Origin: Thermaerobacter marianensis | GTDB lineage: Bacteria > Bacillota > Sulfobacillia > DYIH01 | Reading direction: 5' to 3' | Assembly (NCBI GenBank): GCA_020723785.1 | Contig: DYIH01000034.1 | Coordinates: 1-12,028 of the forward strand | DNA length: 12,028 bases | Part shown: positions 1 to 6,978 of the stretch, piece after piece | Layout of the letters: every line of letters begins with the position of its first letter | Numbering within the stretch: the first letter of the stretch is position 1 | The notes under the pieces: model-generated | Database searches by the model: none | What the model was told of the DNA's origin: nothing | What the model saw: only the letters and a program-made list of their open reading frames with translations | Position numbers and translations under genes: made by a program

Positions 1-16
1 CTAAAGCCGGGGGGTT
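1..16 (-). repeat. Right-end hairpin of the IS, left half only
   Basis: Read on the minus strand this is AACCCCCCGGCTTTAG. The window ends in the loop, so the expected partner arm (GCCGGGG-like) would lie just before position 1. The loop-proximal core nearly matches the left-end hairpin core GGCTTCAGCC. The tnpB stop codon TAG (positions 3-1) is formed by the hairpin loop itself. That the missing arm exists is inference. Confidence 0.6.
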
Positions 17-1608
17 CTAAGGGGAACCACCGCAGCCTCTCCCCGGCTCTCGCCACACGCTCGCGCATGCGCTACAGCATCCGGGGCCTCGGCGTTTCCA
101 CCCCAGCGGATCATCGATCCGCTGGGGACCCCGACGGCTGTCCCCTCTTCCGCGGGCGACCCGCTCCGACTCCGGGGAAACACCCCGAAGGAGGAAGGAC
201 GCCACGTCCTCCCACTCGCAGGTTGGGTGGCTTCGCTCCACGCCGCCCGCAGGAGCGGTTCCGCACCCGACCAGGCGGCACGCGCCTGATCCGCGTGGAG
301 CAAACCGGCCTCCCCAACGCACCGCGCCAGAAACGCACTGTAGAGGTCGCGCTGCATCTCGACCCCGCAGGCGCACCGGTGGATGCGCTGAGAGAGCGGT
401 TTCTTCTGAACCATGCCGCAGCCGTGGCAGACCTGGGAGAGCTTCGTTTGGCGCGTCGGGAACTCGATCACCCTGCCGCCGGCGCTCTCAGCCTTGCGGC
501 GGAGGATCGATATGAACATCCCCGGCGCGCGCACGCTCACAGACCTGCCATATTGCCGCTGGAACGCACGGTATGAGAGCTTTTCCGTCTTGACGACCCG
601 GCCCATGGCCAGGATGCGGTTGGCCACCCGGCCGTGCAGCGTGCTGCGGTGGGCCGCCTCGCGGCGGAGAAGGTTCGCAAGTCTGGATTCCGTGTGGCGC
701 TGGCGGTTGGACTTCACCCACCGCTTCGGGCCGGGCTTCACCCGCCCGTCGGGCAGGTAGTTGCCGGGGTTCGCCGCCCGGCGCTGGCGGTCCAGCTTGC
801 GCTGGAGCACGCGGATCGGCCGGTGCCCGCGCACGACCTCCTCGCAGAACATCTGAAGGAAGGCGGCGTCTTCTCCGACCACCGCGATGGTGGACGGGCC
901 GATGTCCAGGCCCACCTCGCCTTCGCCGATCCGATGGCGCGGCTTTCGGTACGGGACGCCCTCGCAGACGAGCTGCGCGTAGAACCGGTCCCGGCCACCC
1001 AGTTTGCGGCGCACCAGCCGCACGTATTTCACCCGGCAACCGAGCGCATGGCCGATCACCGGATCGCGGGGGTCGATGACGGCCGGCAGGTTGATCCCGA
1101 ACCATTCGATGTGATCCCTGCGCCAGCGGATGCCCGCTTGGTTGGACTTGCCCTCCACCGTGTCCATTTGCCGGTATCCCTTGAACCGGGGCCGGCCCCG
1201 TTTTCCCAGGAGCCATTCGTTCGCGGCCGCAAAGGCGCGGGAGGCCAGCTTCTGCGCCACGTGAACGTCCAGGCGATCGCGGAATGCCCGCTGCCGCAGC
1301 CGTACAGCGTATCGCTGCAACGCCGCGTCGGTGAACTCCACCGACCGGCGCGCGGCGCGGAAGGCCGCCGAGCGTTCCGCGCCCTTGGGCAGCCGCCGGG
1401 CGGACCGGTGCGCCCGCCGTTCCCGCAGCAGGCGCGCCCGCCGCAGCGCTTCCCCAAGACAGGCGTTGTACACCTGCCGCGCCGCCTCCAAGCGGGCGGC
1501 AAGGCAGCGGGCTTGGGCCGGGGCGACCCGCAGCGGGATCTCGCAGACAAACGACGGGGTGCGCTCAGACCCGCTTCTGTTGCTCGATGTATTGCTTGAT
1601 GACGGCAA
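1..1608 (-). CDS. tnpB: TnpB-family RNA-guided nuclease of an IS200/IS605 element
   Basis: TnpB is a RuvC-like nuclease guided by an omega RNA. It cuts the empty donor site and so helps retain the element. The full RuvC triad is visible: D235 in GLDIG, E342 in KTEKLSY and D421 in QRDLYSAF. A zinc ribbon uses C394, C397, C412 and C414. The start chosen is TTG at 1608, with GGGAGGTG six bases upstream. This overlaps tnpA by 44 bases and gives 535 residues; GTG at 1617 is the alternative, and the open frame runs on to 1797. No ATG is suitably placed. The domain core ends near residue 435. The last ~100 residues are Ser/Gly/Arg/Ala-rich and run through the probable omega RNA to a stop in the right-end hairpin, so they may be a by-product of RNA constraint. 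The residue usually Asn after the third catalytic Asp is Tyr here (RDLYSA). The gene appears intact. Confidence 0.88.
   Translation of the reverse strand: MPSSSNTSSNRSGSERTPSFVCEIPLRVAPAQARCLAARLEAARQVYNACLGEALRRARLLRERRAHRSARRLPKGAERSAAFRAARRSVEFTDAALQRYAVRLRQRAFRDRLDVHVAQKLASRAFAAANEWLLGKRGRPRFKGYRQMDTVEGKSNQAGIRWRRDHIEWFGINLPAVIDPRDPVIGHALGCRVKYVRLVRRKLGGRDRFYAQLVCEGVPYRKPRHRIGEGEVGLDIGPSTIAVVGEDAAFLQMFCEEVVRGHRPIRVLQRKLDRQRRAANPGNYLPDGRVKPGPKRWVKSNRQRHTESRLANLLRREAAHRSTLHGRVANRILAMGRVVKTEKLSYRAFQRQYGRSVSVRAPGMFISILRRKAESAGGRVIEFPTRQTKLSQVCHGCGMVQKKPLSQRIHRCACGVEMQRDLYSAFLARCVGEAGLLHADQARAAWSGAEPLLRAAWSEATQPASGRTWRPSSFGVFPRSRSGSPAEEGTAVGVPSGSMIRWGGNAEAPDAVAHARACGESRGEAAVVPLRTPRL
101..127. 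repeat. Perfect 12-bp hairpin within the tnpB 3' region
   Basis: Arms CCCCAGCGGATC (101-112) and GATCCGCTGGGG (116-127) flank a 3-nt loop. It lies inside the tnpB frame past the nuclease domain and probably forms part of the omega RNA fold. A very similar hairpin stands at 6555-6582 in front of ffh. Confidence 0.6.
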
Positions 1609-1960
1609 GCGGCGCACCTCCCACGGTGGTGACAAAGTAGCTGTTGGTCCAAAGGGTCGGCAGACGGCTGCGCAGCCACCGGAACTCGTCCCGCAAGAGC
1701 CGGGACGACCGGCCCTTGATCTTCCGAACCAGCCTGTGGACGCCGAACTGCGGATCGATTTCCACCAGAAGATGCACGTGGTCGGGCATGACCTCAAGCT
1801 CGATGACCTCAGCGCCGCATTCTTCAGCTACGGTACGTATAATCTGCTTCAGCCGCTCCGCGACCTCGGGAACCAGGACCGGGCGGCGGTACTTGGGACA
1901 CCATATGACGTGATACTTGCAGGAATAGACCACGTTGTTGTTCGATTTGTACTCCACCAT
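1565..1960 (-). CDS. tnpA: Y1 HUH single-strand transposase of an IS200/IS605 element
   Basis: The 131-residue product has the usual length for TnpA of this family, which acts as a dimer on hairpin ends of single-stranded DNA and forms a 5'-phosphotyrosine link. The HUH metal-binding motif is H61-V-H63 within MPDHVHLLVEI. The nucleophile is Y124 in IKQYIEQQ. The N-terminal YSCKYHVIWCPKYRRPVL stretch is typical. The ATG at 1960 has no recognisable Shine-Dalgarno sequence, and the predicted transcript start is only about ten bases upstream, so it may be translated almost leaderless. The end overlaps the start of tnpB. No frameshift or stop interrupts it. Confidence 0.95.
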   Translation of the reverse strand: MVEYKSNNNVVYSCKYHVIWCPKYRRPVLVPEVAERLKQIIRTVAEECGAEVIELEVMPDHVHLLVEIDPQFGVHRLVRKIKGRSSRLLRDEFRWLRSRLPTLWTNSYFVTTVGGAPLAVIKQYIEQQKRV

Positions 1961-1967
1961 GTACCGT

Positions 1968-1991
1968 GGTATGGAAACATTATACCATACC
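1968..1991. repeat. Inverted repeat around the tnpA -10 element
   Basis: GGTATGG (1968-1974) and CCATACC (1985-1991) are exact reverse complements separated by 10 bases, and they enclose the TATAAT box of tnpA. This could be an operator-like site or an RNA/DNA stem limiting tnpA expression. That role is inference. Confidence 0.4.
1979..1987 (-). promoter_or_regulatory. Extended -10 promoter of tnpA
   Basis: The minus strand reads TGGTATAAT, a perfect TATAAT with a TGn extension, 19 bases before the tnpA ATG. No good -35 is seen at 16-18 bases, which fits extended -10 promoters. The same nonamer occurs before rplS. Confidence 0.6.
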
Positions 1992-2018
1992 CAACCAGCA
2001 TAATCAGAGGTACAAACC

Positions 2019-2062
2019 GGCCGCCTTATCCCCGTGGCTGAAGCCAGGGGCTTGCGGCGGCC
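2019..2062 (-). repeat. Left-end hairpin of the IS, nested in a longer stem; possible lepB terminator
   Basis: The inner minus-strand hairpin is CCCCTGGC-TTCA-GCCA-C-GGGG (2050-2030), with one bulged base as is usual for TnpA-recognised hairpins. An outer 7-bp stem GGCCGCC (2062-2056) / GGCGGCC (2025-2019) encloses it. Flanking AAAA on one side and GGTTTG on the other resemble an imperfect Rho-independent terminator for the lepB transcript. Both roles could apply. Confidence 0.6.
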
Positions 2063-2108
2063 TTTTCTCGGTCAGCCCGGAACACGGGACCGGACCCTCC
2101 TGTAAGGC

Positions 2109-2627
2109 TTACCGAATAACGGCCAACCTCGAAAAAGGCCACCAGATGAGGATGGCCTTGCCCTTAACGTCCGACCGTCGCACCGGACCGAACTCGCGCC
2201 CGTCGGCGCTGTTGGGCCGGTTGTCGCCAAGGGGGAAGACCATCCCCGCGGGAATCTCCTGGGGCGGCCGGTAGGTGTTATCGGGCCCGGCAATGTAGGG
2301 CTCGTCCTTTGGTCGGCCGTCGACGATGGCCCGGCCGTTCTTGATCTCCACCCGCTGGCCTTCGACGGCGATGACGCGCTTGATCAGGTCCTCCCGCGGG
2401 TTGATGGGCGAACGGAAAACGATGATGTCACCCGGCCGCGGCGGGTTGAACCGATAAGTGAACTTGCTGATCAGCAGCCGCTCGCCGTCGTGAAGCGTCG
2501 GTTCCATGGAGCTGCCGCGTACGACGAAAGACTCTACCACGAAGTGGCGGATGATCAGCGTGAGGATCAACGCCACCGCGATGGTTTCCACGGTTTCCCA
2601 CAGGATGGACGTGCGCGACCCGGACAT
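2109..2627 (-). CDS. lepB: Signal peptidase I (SipS-type)
   Basis: This membrane-anchored serine/lysine protease removes signal peptides from secreted proteins on the outer face of the membrane. It has a single N-terminal transmembrane segment (about residues 12-30). The nucleophile S40 is in SSMEPTL, the general base K84 is in KRVIAVEG, and the C-terminal GDNRPNSADGREFG box is at 134-147. The 172-residue size and single anchor are typical of the Gram-positive type rather than the longer proteobacterial LepB. The ATG at 2627 lies nine bases after the rplS stop and has no clear Shine-Dalgarno sequence, so coupling to rplS translation is likely. It ends the operon; an insertion sequence follows. 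Confidence 0.96.
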   Translation of the reverse strand: MSGSRTSILWETVETIAVALILTLIIRHFVVESFVVRGSSMEPTLHDGERLLISKFTYRFNPPRPGDIIVFRSPINPREDLIKRVIAVEGQRVEIKNGRAIVDGRPKDEPYIAGPDNTYRPPQEIPAGMVFPLGDNRPNSADGREFGPVRRSDVKGKAILIWWPFSRLAVIR

Positions 2628-2636
2628 GCGGTCGAT

Positions 2637-2993
2637 CTAACCCCGGACGTCCTGGCGCTTTTCTTTGATGCGCGCCGCCTTGCCGCGCAGGCCGCGCAGG
2701 TAGTAGAGCTTGGCCCGCCGCACGGCGCCGCGGCGCACCACCTCGATCCTCTCCAGGCGCGGCGAATGGACGGGGAAGATGCGCTCCACACCGACCCCGG
2801 AGGCCAGGCGCCGCACGGTGAAGGTCTCGGTCAACCCGCCGCCGTCCCGGGCGATGACCACGCCCTCGAAGGCCTGCAGCCGTTCCCGGTTCCCCTCCCT
2901 CACCTTGACGTGCACCCGCACGGTGTCACCGGGCCGGAAGTCGGGCACATCCTGGCGCAGTTGTTCCGCCTCAATCGCTTTGATAAGATCCAT
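2637..2993 (-). CDS. rplS: 50S ribosomal protein L19
   Basis: L19 sits at the interface of the ribosomal subunits near the L3/L14 region. The 118-residue product is full length, with the family's FRPGDTVRVHVKVREG segment near residues 19-34, FEGVVIARDGGG near 42-53, and the basic tail RRAKLYYLRGLRGKAARIKE. The ATG at 2993 has an AGGAGGG/GAAGGA ribosome-binding region just upstream. It follows trmD after 137 bases that hold a separate promoter, and it is closely followed by lepB, so these two genes probably form a sub-operon. Confidence 0.97.
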   Translation of the reverse strand: MDLIKAIEAEQLRQDVPDFRPGDTVRVHVKVREGNRERLQAFEGVVIARDGGGLTETFTVRRLASGVGVERIFPVHSPRLERIEVVRRGAVRRAKLYYLRGLRGKAARIKEKRQDVRG

Positions 2994-3024
2994 CGTCCTT
3001 CTTCCCTCCTGGCATCAAAAGCCG

Positions 3025-3038
3025 GCCCCGATGGGGGC
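3025..3038 (-). promoter_or_regulatory. Hairpin in the rplS leader
   Basis: The minus strand reads GCCCC-CATC-GGGGC, a 5-bp stem between the predicted transcript start and the L19 ribosome-binding site. Ribosomal protein leaders that give autogenous control are known in Bacillota, including one for L19. Only the hairpin is seen here; membership in that family is not shown. Confidence 0.35.
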
Positions 3039-3049
3039 AAACAGTTTTG

Positions 3050-3058
3050 ATTATACCA
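3050..3058 (-). promoter_or_regulatory. Extended -10 promoter of rplS-lepB
   Basis: TGGTATAAT on the minus strand is a perfect extended -10, placed 57 bases before the rplS ATG in a locally AT-rich patch of the 137-base trmD-rplS gap. No convincing -35 hexamer is seen. It would allow L19 and signal peptidase to be transcribed independently of trmD. Confidence 0.6.
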
Positions 3059-3130
3059 CTTTCCACGCGCTGCGAGACGGTTTTCATCCTACCCCGGCAG
3101 GGGCCTGGCACCACCGGTCGGGCCTTGGGA

Positions 3131-3922
3131 TCAACGCTCCTCTCCACCCCCGCTCTCCATCCCCGGTGCGGGGGAGGGCAAGGCGCTCTCCTCCTCGCTC
3201 CAGATCTCCTCCAGGAGCTTGCGGTCGCCCGGACTGAGGACCGCCGACTGCAGGAGTTCCGGCCGGCGCTGCCACGTGCGGCGCAGGGCCTCCTTGCGCC
3301 GCCAGCGGGCGATCGCGGCGTGGTTGCCCGAAATGAGCACACCGGGCACCATCATGCCGCGGAATTCACGCGGCCGGGTGTAGTGAGGCCCTTCCAGGAG
3401 CCCGGTGGAAAAGGACTCCTCCTCGGCCGCGCCCTCCTGGTTCAGAACGCCGGGGATCAGGCGGACGACGGCGTCGATGACCACCAGGGCCGGCAGTTCG
3501 CCGCCCGTCAGGACGTAGTCCCCGATGGAGATCTCGTCTGTCACCACCGCCTCGCGCACCCGCTCGTCGACGCCCTCGTAGCGTCCGCAGATGAAGATCA
3601 GGTGCTCCTCCCGGGCGAGTTCCCAGGCCAGCGCCTGGTCGAAGACCCGCCCGGCCGGAGTCATCAGCACCACCCTCGGCCGCCCCGGGGCGCCGGCCTT
3701 CAGGTGTTCGATCGCCGCCAGCAGCGGCTCCGCCTTCATCACCATGCCCGGGCCGCCGCCGAAGACGTAGTCGTCGGTCACCCGATGCTTGTCGCCGGCG
3801 AAATCCCGGATGTCGACCACGTTGAACTCCGCCAGACCGCGCTCGCGGGCCTTGCGCAGCATCCCCTCGTCCAGGGGACCGGTGAAGATGTTGGGGAGAA
3901 TGGTCAGGACGTCGATCCTCAC
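3131..3922 (-). CDS. trmD: tRNA (guanine-N1)-methyltransferase TrmD
   Basis: TrmD uses S-adenosylmethionine to make m1G37 next to the anticodon, which prevents +1 frameshifting. The 263-residue product shows the DYVFGGGPGMVM loop (51-62), the trefoil-knot cofactor segments CGRYEGVDERV (112-122) and SIGDYVLTGGELPA (132-145), VVRLIPGVL (152-160), LLEGPHYTRP (175-184) and the C-terminal LSGNHAAIARWRR. The position corresponding to the E. coli catalytic Asp169 (EDSF) reads EESF, so Glu replaces Asp. The start is GTG at 3922, 12 bases after the rimM stop, with GAGGCGGG ahead. The C-terminal tail is Glu/Gly-rich. Confidence 0.96.
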   Translation of the reverse strand: MRIDVLTILPNIFTGPLDEGMLRKARERGLAEFNVVDIRDFAGDKHRVTDDYVFGGGPGMVMKAEPLLAAIEHLKAGAPGRPRVVLMTPAGRVFDQALAWELAREEHLIFICGRYEGVDERVREAVVTDEISIGDYVLTGGELPALVVIDAVVRLIPGVLNQEGAAEEESFSTGLLEGPHYTRPREFRGMMVPGVLISGNHAAIARWRRKEALRRTWQRRPELLQSAVLSPGDRKLLEEIWSEEESALPSPAPGMESGGGEER

Positions 3923-3934
3923 TCTTTGCCCGCC

Positions 3935-4477
3935 TCACTCATCAAGCAGGCCGGACAGCGGCACGACCACCATCCGCCCCCCCGCCGGGTCAAGCTCGGC
4001 CACGGCCTCGCGGGAGGCCGGGATCAACCACTCGCGCGCCCGGCCGGTGGCGGCCGCGGATCGCACGACATAGACATCGTTGGCGCCGGGGGAGAGGATC
4101 TCCACCACCCGCCCGAGGACCCGCCCGTCGGTGGTCACCACCTCCAGGCCGATGATCTGGTGGTGGTAGTATTCGCCGGGCGGGAGCGGCGGCAGTTCCT
4201 CCACCGGCACCTGGAGCCGGTAGCCGCGCAGGGCCTCGGCGCCGTCGCGGTCGTCGCAGCCGGCGAACTTCACCAGGATGAACCCCTTGTGGAAGCGTGC
4301 GCCTTCGACCTGGAGCCAGCGCGGCGCGGGCCCATCCAGGTAAAAGCGGCCGCGTTCCAGGAACCGTTCCGGGAAGTCTGTCTCCGGCCACACCCGGACT
4401 TCCCCCATGATCCCCTGCGGGGCGGTCACCCGCCCCACGGTGATGAGGCCTGCGCCCGAGGCCCCGGCCTCTTTCAC
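3935..4477 (-). CDS. rimM: Ribosome maturation factor RimM
   Basis: RimM binds S19 in the immature 30S head and assists its assembly. The 180-residue product has the N-terminal RimM domain, beginning LITVGRVTAPQGIMGEVRV (residues 11-29), and a C-terminal PRC-barrel starting around EYYHHQIIGLEV. The open frame extends upstream to 4732, but that stretch overlaps khpA and has no RimM-like sequence. The GTG at 4477 is chosen because it overlaps the khpA stop as GTGA, a coupling arrangement. trmD follows after 12 bases, the usual partner order. Confidence 0.93.
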   Translation of the reverse strand: MKEAGASGAGLITVGRVTAPQGIMGEVRVWPETDFPERFLERGRFYLDGPAPRWLQVEGARFHKGFILVKFAGCDDRDGAEALRGYRLQVPVEELPPLPPGEYYHHQIIGLEVVTTDGRVLGRVVEILSPGANDVYVVRSAAATGRAREWLIPASREAVAELDPAGGRMVVVPLSGLLDE

Positions 4478-4716
4478 GTCCGGCCGGACTCCATCACCTC
4501 TACGGCCACCCGCTGCTCGCGCCTGGCCGCACCGGCTTTGGCCAAGAGGCGGATGGCGTTGATCACCCGGCCCTGCCGGCCGATTATCTTGCCCACGTCC
4601 TCCTCTGCCACGCGAATCTCGATCCGCACGATTCCGTCGACGGGAACCTCGCGGACCTCCACCCGATCCGGCCGGTCCACCAGGCTCCTGGCCAGGAATT
4701 CGACCAGTTCCCTCAA
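4474..4716 (-). CDS. khpA: KH-domain RNA-binding protein KhpA
   Basis: This 80-residue single KH-domain protein is of the YlqC/KhpA type, which partners with KhpB/Jag in Gram-positive bacteria and binds many transcripts. The GxxG RNA-binding loop is visible in GKIIGRQG (42-49), and the N-terminus MRELVEFLARSLVD is typical. The start is TTG at 4716; an in-frame TAA lies two codons upstream, and the homologous N-terminus begins exactly here. The upstream GGGGGCGAT is only a weak ribosome-binding site. The stop overlaps the rimM start by four bases. Confidence 0.93.
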   Translation of the reverse strand: MRELVEFLARSLVDRPDRVEVREVPVDGIVRIEIRVAEEDVGKIIGRQGRVINAIRLLAKAGAARREQRVAVEVMESGRT

Positions 4717-4792
4717 TTGTTATCGCCCCCAATCGGAGACGCTTACGCGCATGTTCGAACCCGGTGCGCAGCTGCCTCGTGAGGCGTTGCGT

Positions 4793-5053
4793 TCACTTCC
4801 GGGCCAGCTTGTCGTAAATCCCCACCCTGTTGAACAGAGAGCGCACAGTATCCGTCGGCTGGGCACCCTTGCGGAGCCATTCGACGGCCTTTTCCTCCTT
4901 GACGTTGACGGTGGCCGGCTCGGTGGTCGGGTCATAGTAACCGATCTCCTCGATGAACCGGCCGTCCCGGGGGGAGCGGGAATCGGACACCACCAGCCGG
5001 TAGAAAGGAGCCTTCTTGGCGCCCATGCGCTTCATGCGGATCTTCACTGCCAC
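4793..5053 (-). CDS. rpsP: 30S ribosomal protein S16
   Basis: S16 stabilises the 30S body during assembly. The full-length 86-residue product begins AVKIRMKRMGAKKAPFYRLV, then carries SPRDGRFIEEIGYYDP (27-42) and the usual PTDTVRSLFNRVG near the end. The GTG start at 5053 has AGGAGG with a 10-base gap (GAGAGG is also close). It lies 73 bases after ffh and 76 bases before khpA. Confidence 0.97.
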   Translation of the reverse strand: MAVKIRMKRMGAKKAPFYRLVVSDSRSPRDGRFIEEIGYYDPTTEPATVNVKEEKAVEWLRKGAQPTDTVRSLFNRVGIYDKLARK

Positions 5054-5126
5054 TTTCCTCTCGCCTCCTGGAATTTATTGTCCTCGATAGAGTCGCGTCT
5101 CCGCGGCCGCGGCAGCGGACCGCCCG

Positions 5127-6494
<1,368 letters not shown>

Positions 6495-6513
6495 GGGAAC
6501 CGCCCGCTTTCCG

Positions 6514-6539
6514 CCCCGCCGGGCCGCCGTCCGGCGGGG
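6514..6539 (-). promoter_or_regulatory. Perfect 9-bp hairpin just upstream of ffh
   Basis: CCCCGCCGG (6539-6531 on the minus strand) pairs perfectly with CCGGCGGGG (6522-6514) around an 8-nt loop, ending 19 bases before the ffh GTG. No U-run follows, so it is not an ordinary terminator. It could slow ribosome loading or be an RNA-processing site. Function is inferred only from position. Confidence 0.4.
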
Positions 6540-6554
6540 ACACCCGGAAATCTA

Positions 6555-6582
6555 CCCCAACGGGTCCCGTGACCCGCTGGGG
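6555..6582 (-). repeat. 12-bp hairpin between ylxM and ffh, similar to one in tnpB
   Basis: On the minus strand CCCCAGCGGGTC pairs with GACCCGTTGGGG around a 4-nt loop; the one non-Watson-Crick position is G-U in this orientation. It begins 12 bases after the ylxM stop. No U-run follows. It closely resembles the hairpin at 101-127, including shared flanking GGGTCCCCAGCGG. Confidence 0.45.
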
Positions 6583-6594
6583 ACCCACAGAAAC

Positions 6595-6948
6595 CTAGTC
6601 ACTCAGGAGTCCCTCGACGATGGACAGGGCCGCCTCAAGCTGCGCCGCGTCACCGCCGGCCCGCGCAGCCAGCTCACACAGGTGTCCCCGCAGGCTGAGC
6701 AGGGCCGCCCGCTGGCAGGCATGCTTCCGCGCCAACCCCAGGGCCGACTCGTAACCCTCGAGGATGGCCTCGCTCCGGGCCAGCAGGTCGTGGACCGCCT
6801 GCCGGCTGATGCCCAAGGCCGTGGCCATCTCGCCCAGCGAGAGGTCCTCCTGATAATGCATCTCCATGGCCTGCCGCTGCTTGGCCGTGAGCAGCCCGCC
6901 GTAGAAGTCGTAAAGCAGGTTCATGCGCGCCGCCTTGTCGACGGCCAT
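6595..6948 (-). CDS. ylxM: YlxM-family SRP-associated HTH protein
   Basis: YlxM is a small helix-turn-helix protein, encoded next to ffh in Bacillota, that associates with the signal recognition particle. The 117-residue product shows the family opening MNLLYDFYGGLLTAKQ (9-24), then MEMHYQEDLSLGEMATALG and the helix-turn-helix ISRQAVHDLL (47-56). The ATG at 6948 is preferred because homologues carry about eight residues before the MNLLYDFY segment. The alternative ATG at 6924 has a somewhat better AAGGCGG ahead. Transcription probably begins about 40 bases upstream, from the promoter inside the end of the kinase gene. Confidence 0.93.
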   Translation of the reverse strand: MAVDKAARMNLLYDFYGGLLTAKQRQAMEMHYQEDLSLGEMATALGISRQAVHDLLARSEAILEGYESALGLARKHACQRAALLSLRGHLCELAARAGGDAAQLEAALSIVEGLLSD

Positions 6949-6978
6949 GGCGCAACACCAGCCAAGTGTTAAGCCTTT

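Larger units (their letters stand above)
1..250 (-). ncRNA. Candidate omega RNA (TnpB guide scaffold) overlapping the 3' end of tnpB
   Basis: In characterised IS200/IS605 elements, the RNA that guides TnpB derives from the 3' end of tnpB plus the right end, and the guide is the flanking DNA. Here the last ~250 bases hold strong stems: a perfect 12-bp stem with a 3-nt loop at 101-127, and a 5-bp stem (13-17 with 24-28) just before the right-end hairpin. They lie past the conserved nuclease domains, in a region whose translation is low in complexity. The 5' limit is a guess, and the guide would be outside the window. Confidence 0.45.
1..2062 (-). mobile_element. IS200/IS605-family insertion sequence, right end cut by window
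   Basis: The element holds tnpA and tnpB in the same direction with overlapping ends, bounded by a left-end hairpin (2030-2050) and half of a right-end hairpin (from position 1). The two hairpins share a core, GGCTTCAGCC at the left and GGCTTTAG at the right before the window stops, as expected for the subterminal hairpins bound by a Y1 transposase. Such elements move as single-stranded circles and leave neither inverted terminal repeats nor target duplications, so the exact ends cannot be fixed without an empty site. The left boundary at 2062 is approximate. It lies about 45 bases past the lepB stop, so no host gene in the window is broken. Confidence 0.85.

Noticed and set aside
101..127. 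T-box or other riboswitch
   Set aside because: Only a simple hairpin inside a transposon gene is seen. No T-box sequence or aminoacyl-tRNA synthetase gene is nearby.
1609..1797. Upstream extension of the tnpB frame to an ATG at 1797
   Set aside because: This stretch overlaps tnpA and has no TnpB-like sequence. A TTG at 1608 with GGGAGGTG ahead fits better.
4478..4732. Upstream extension of rimM to an ATG at 4732
   Set aside because: It would cover the whole of khpA in another frame. The GTG at 4477 overlapping the khpA stop matches the known RimM N-terminus.
6555..6582. Rho-independent terminator after ylxM
   Set aside because: The stem is strong, but the bases after it (TAGATTTCCGGG) have no U-run, and ffh must be expressed downstream.
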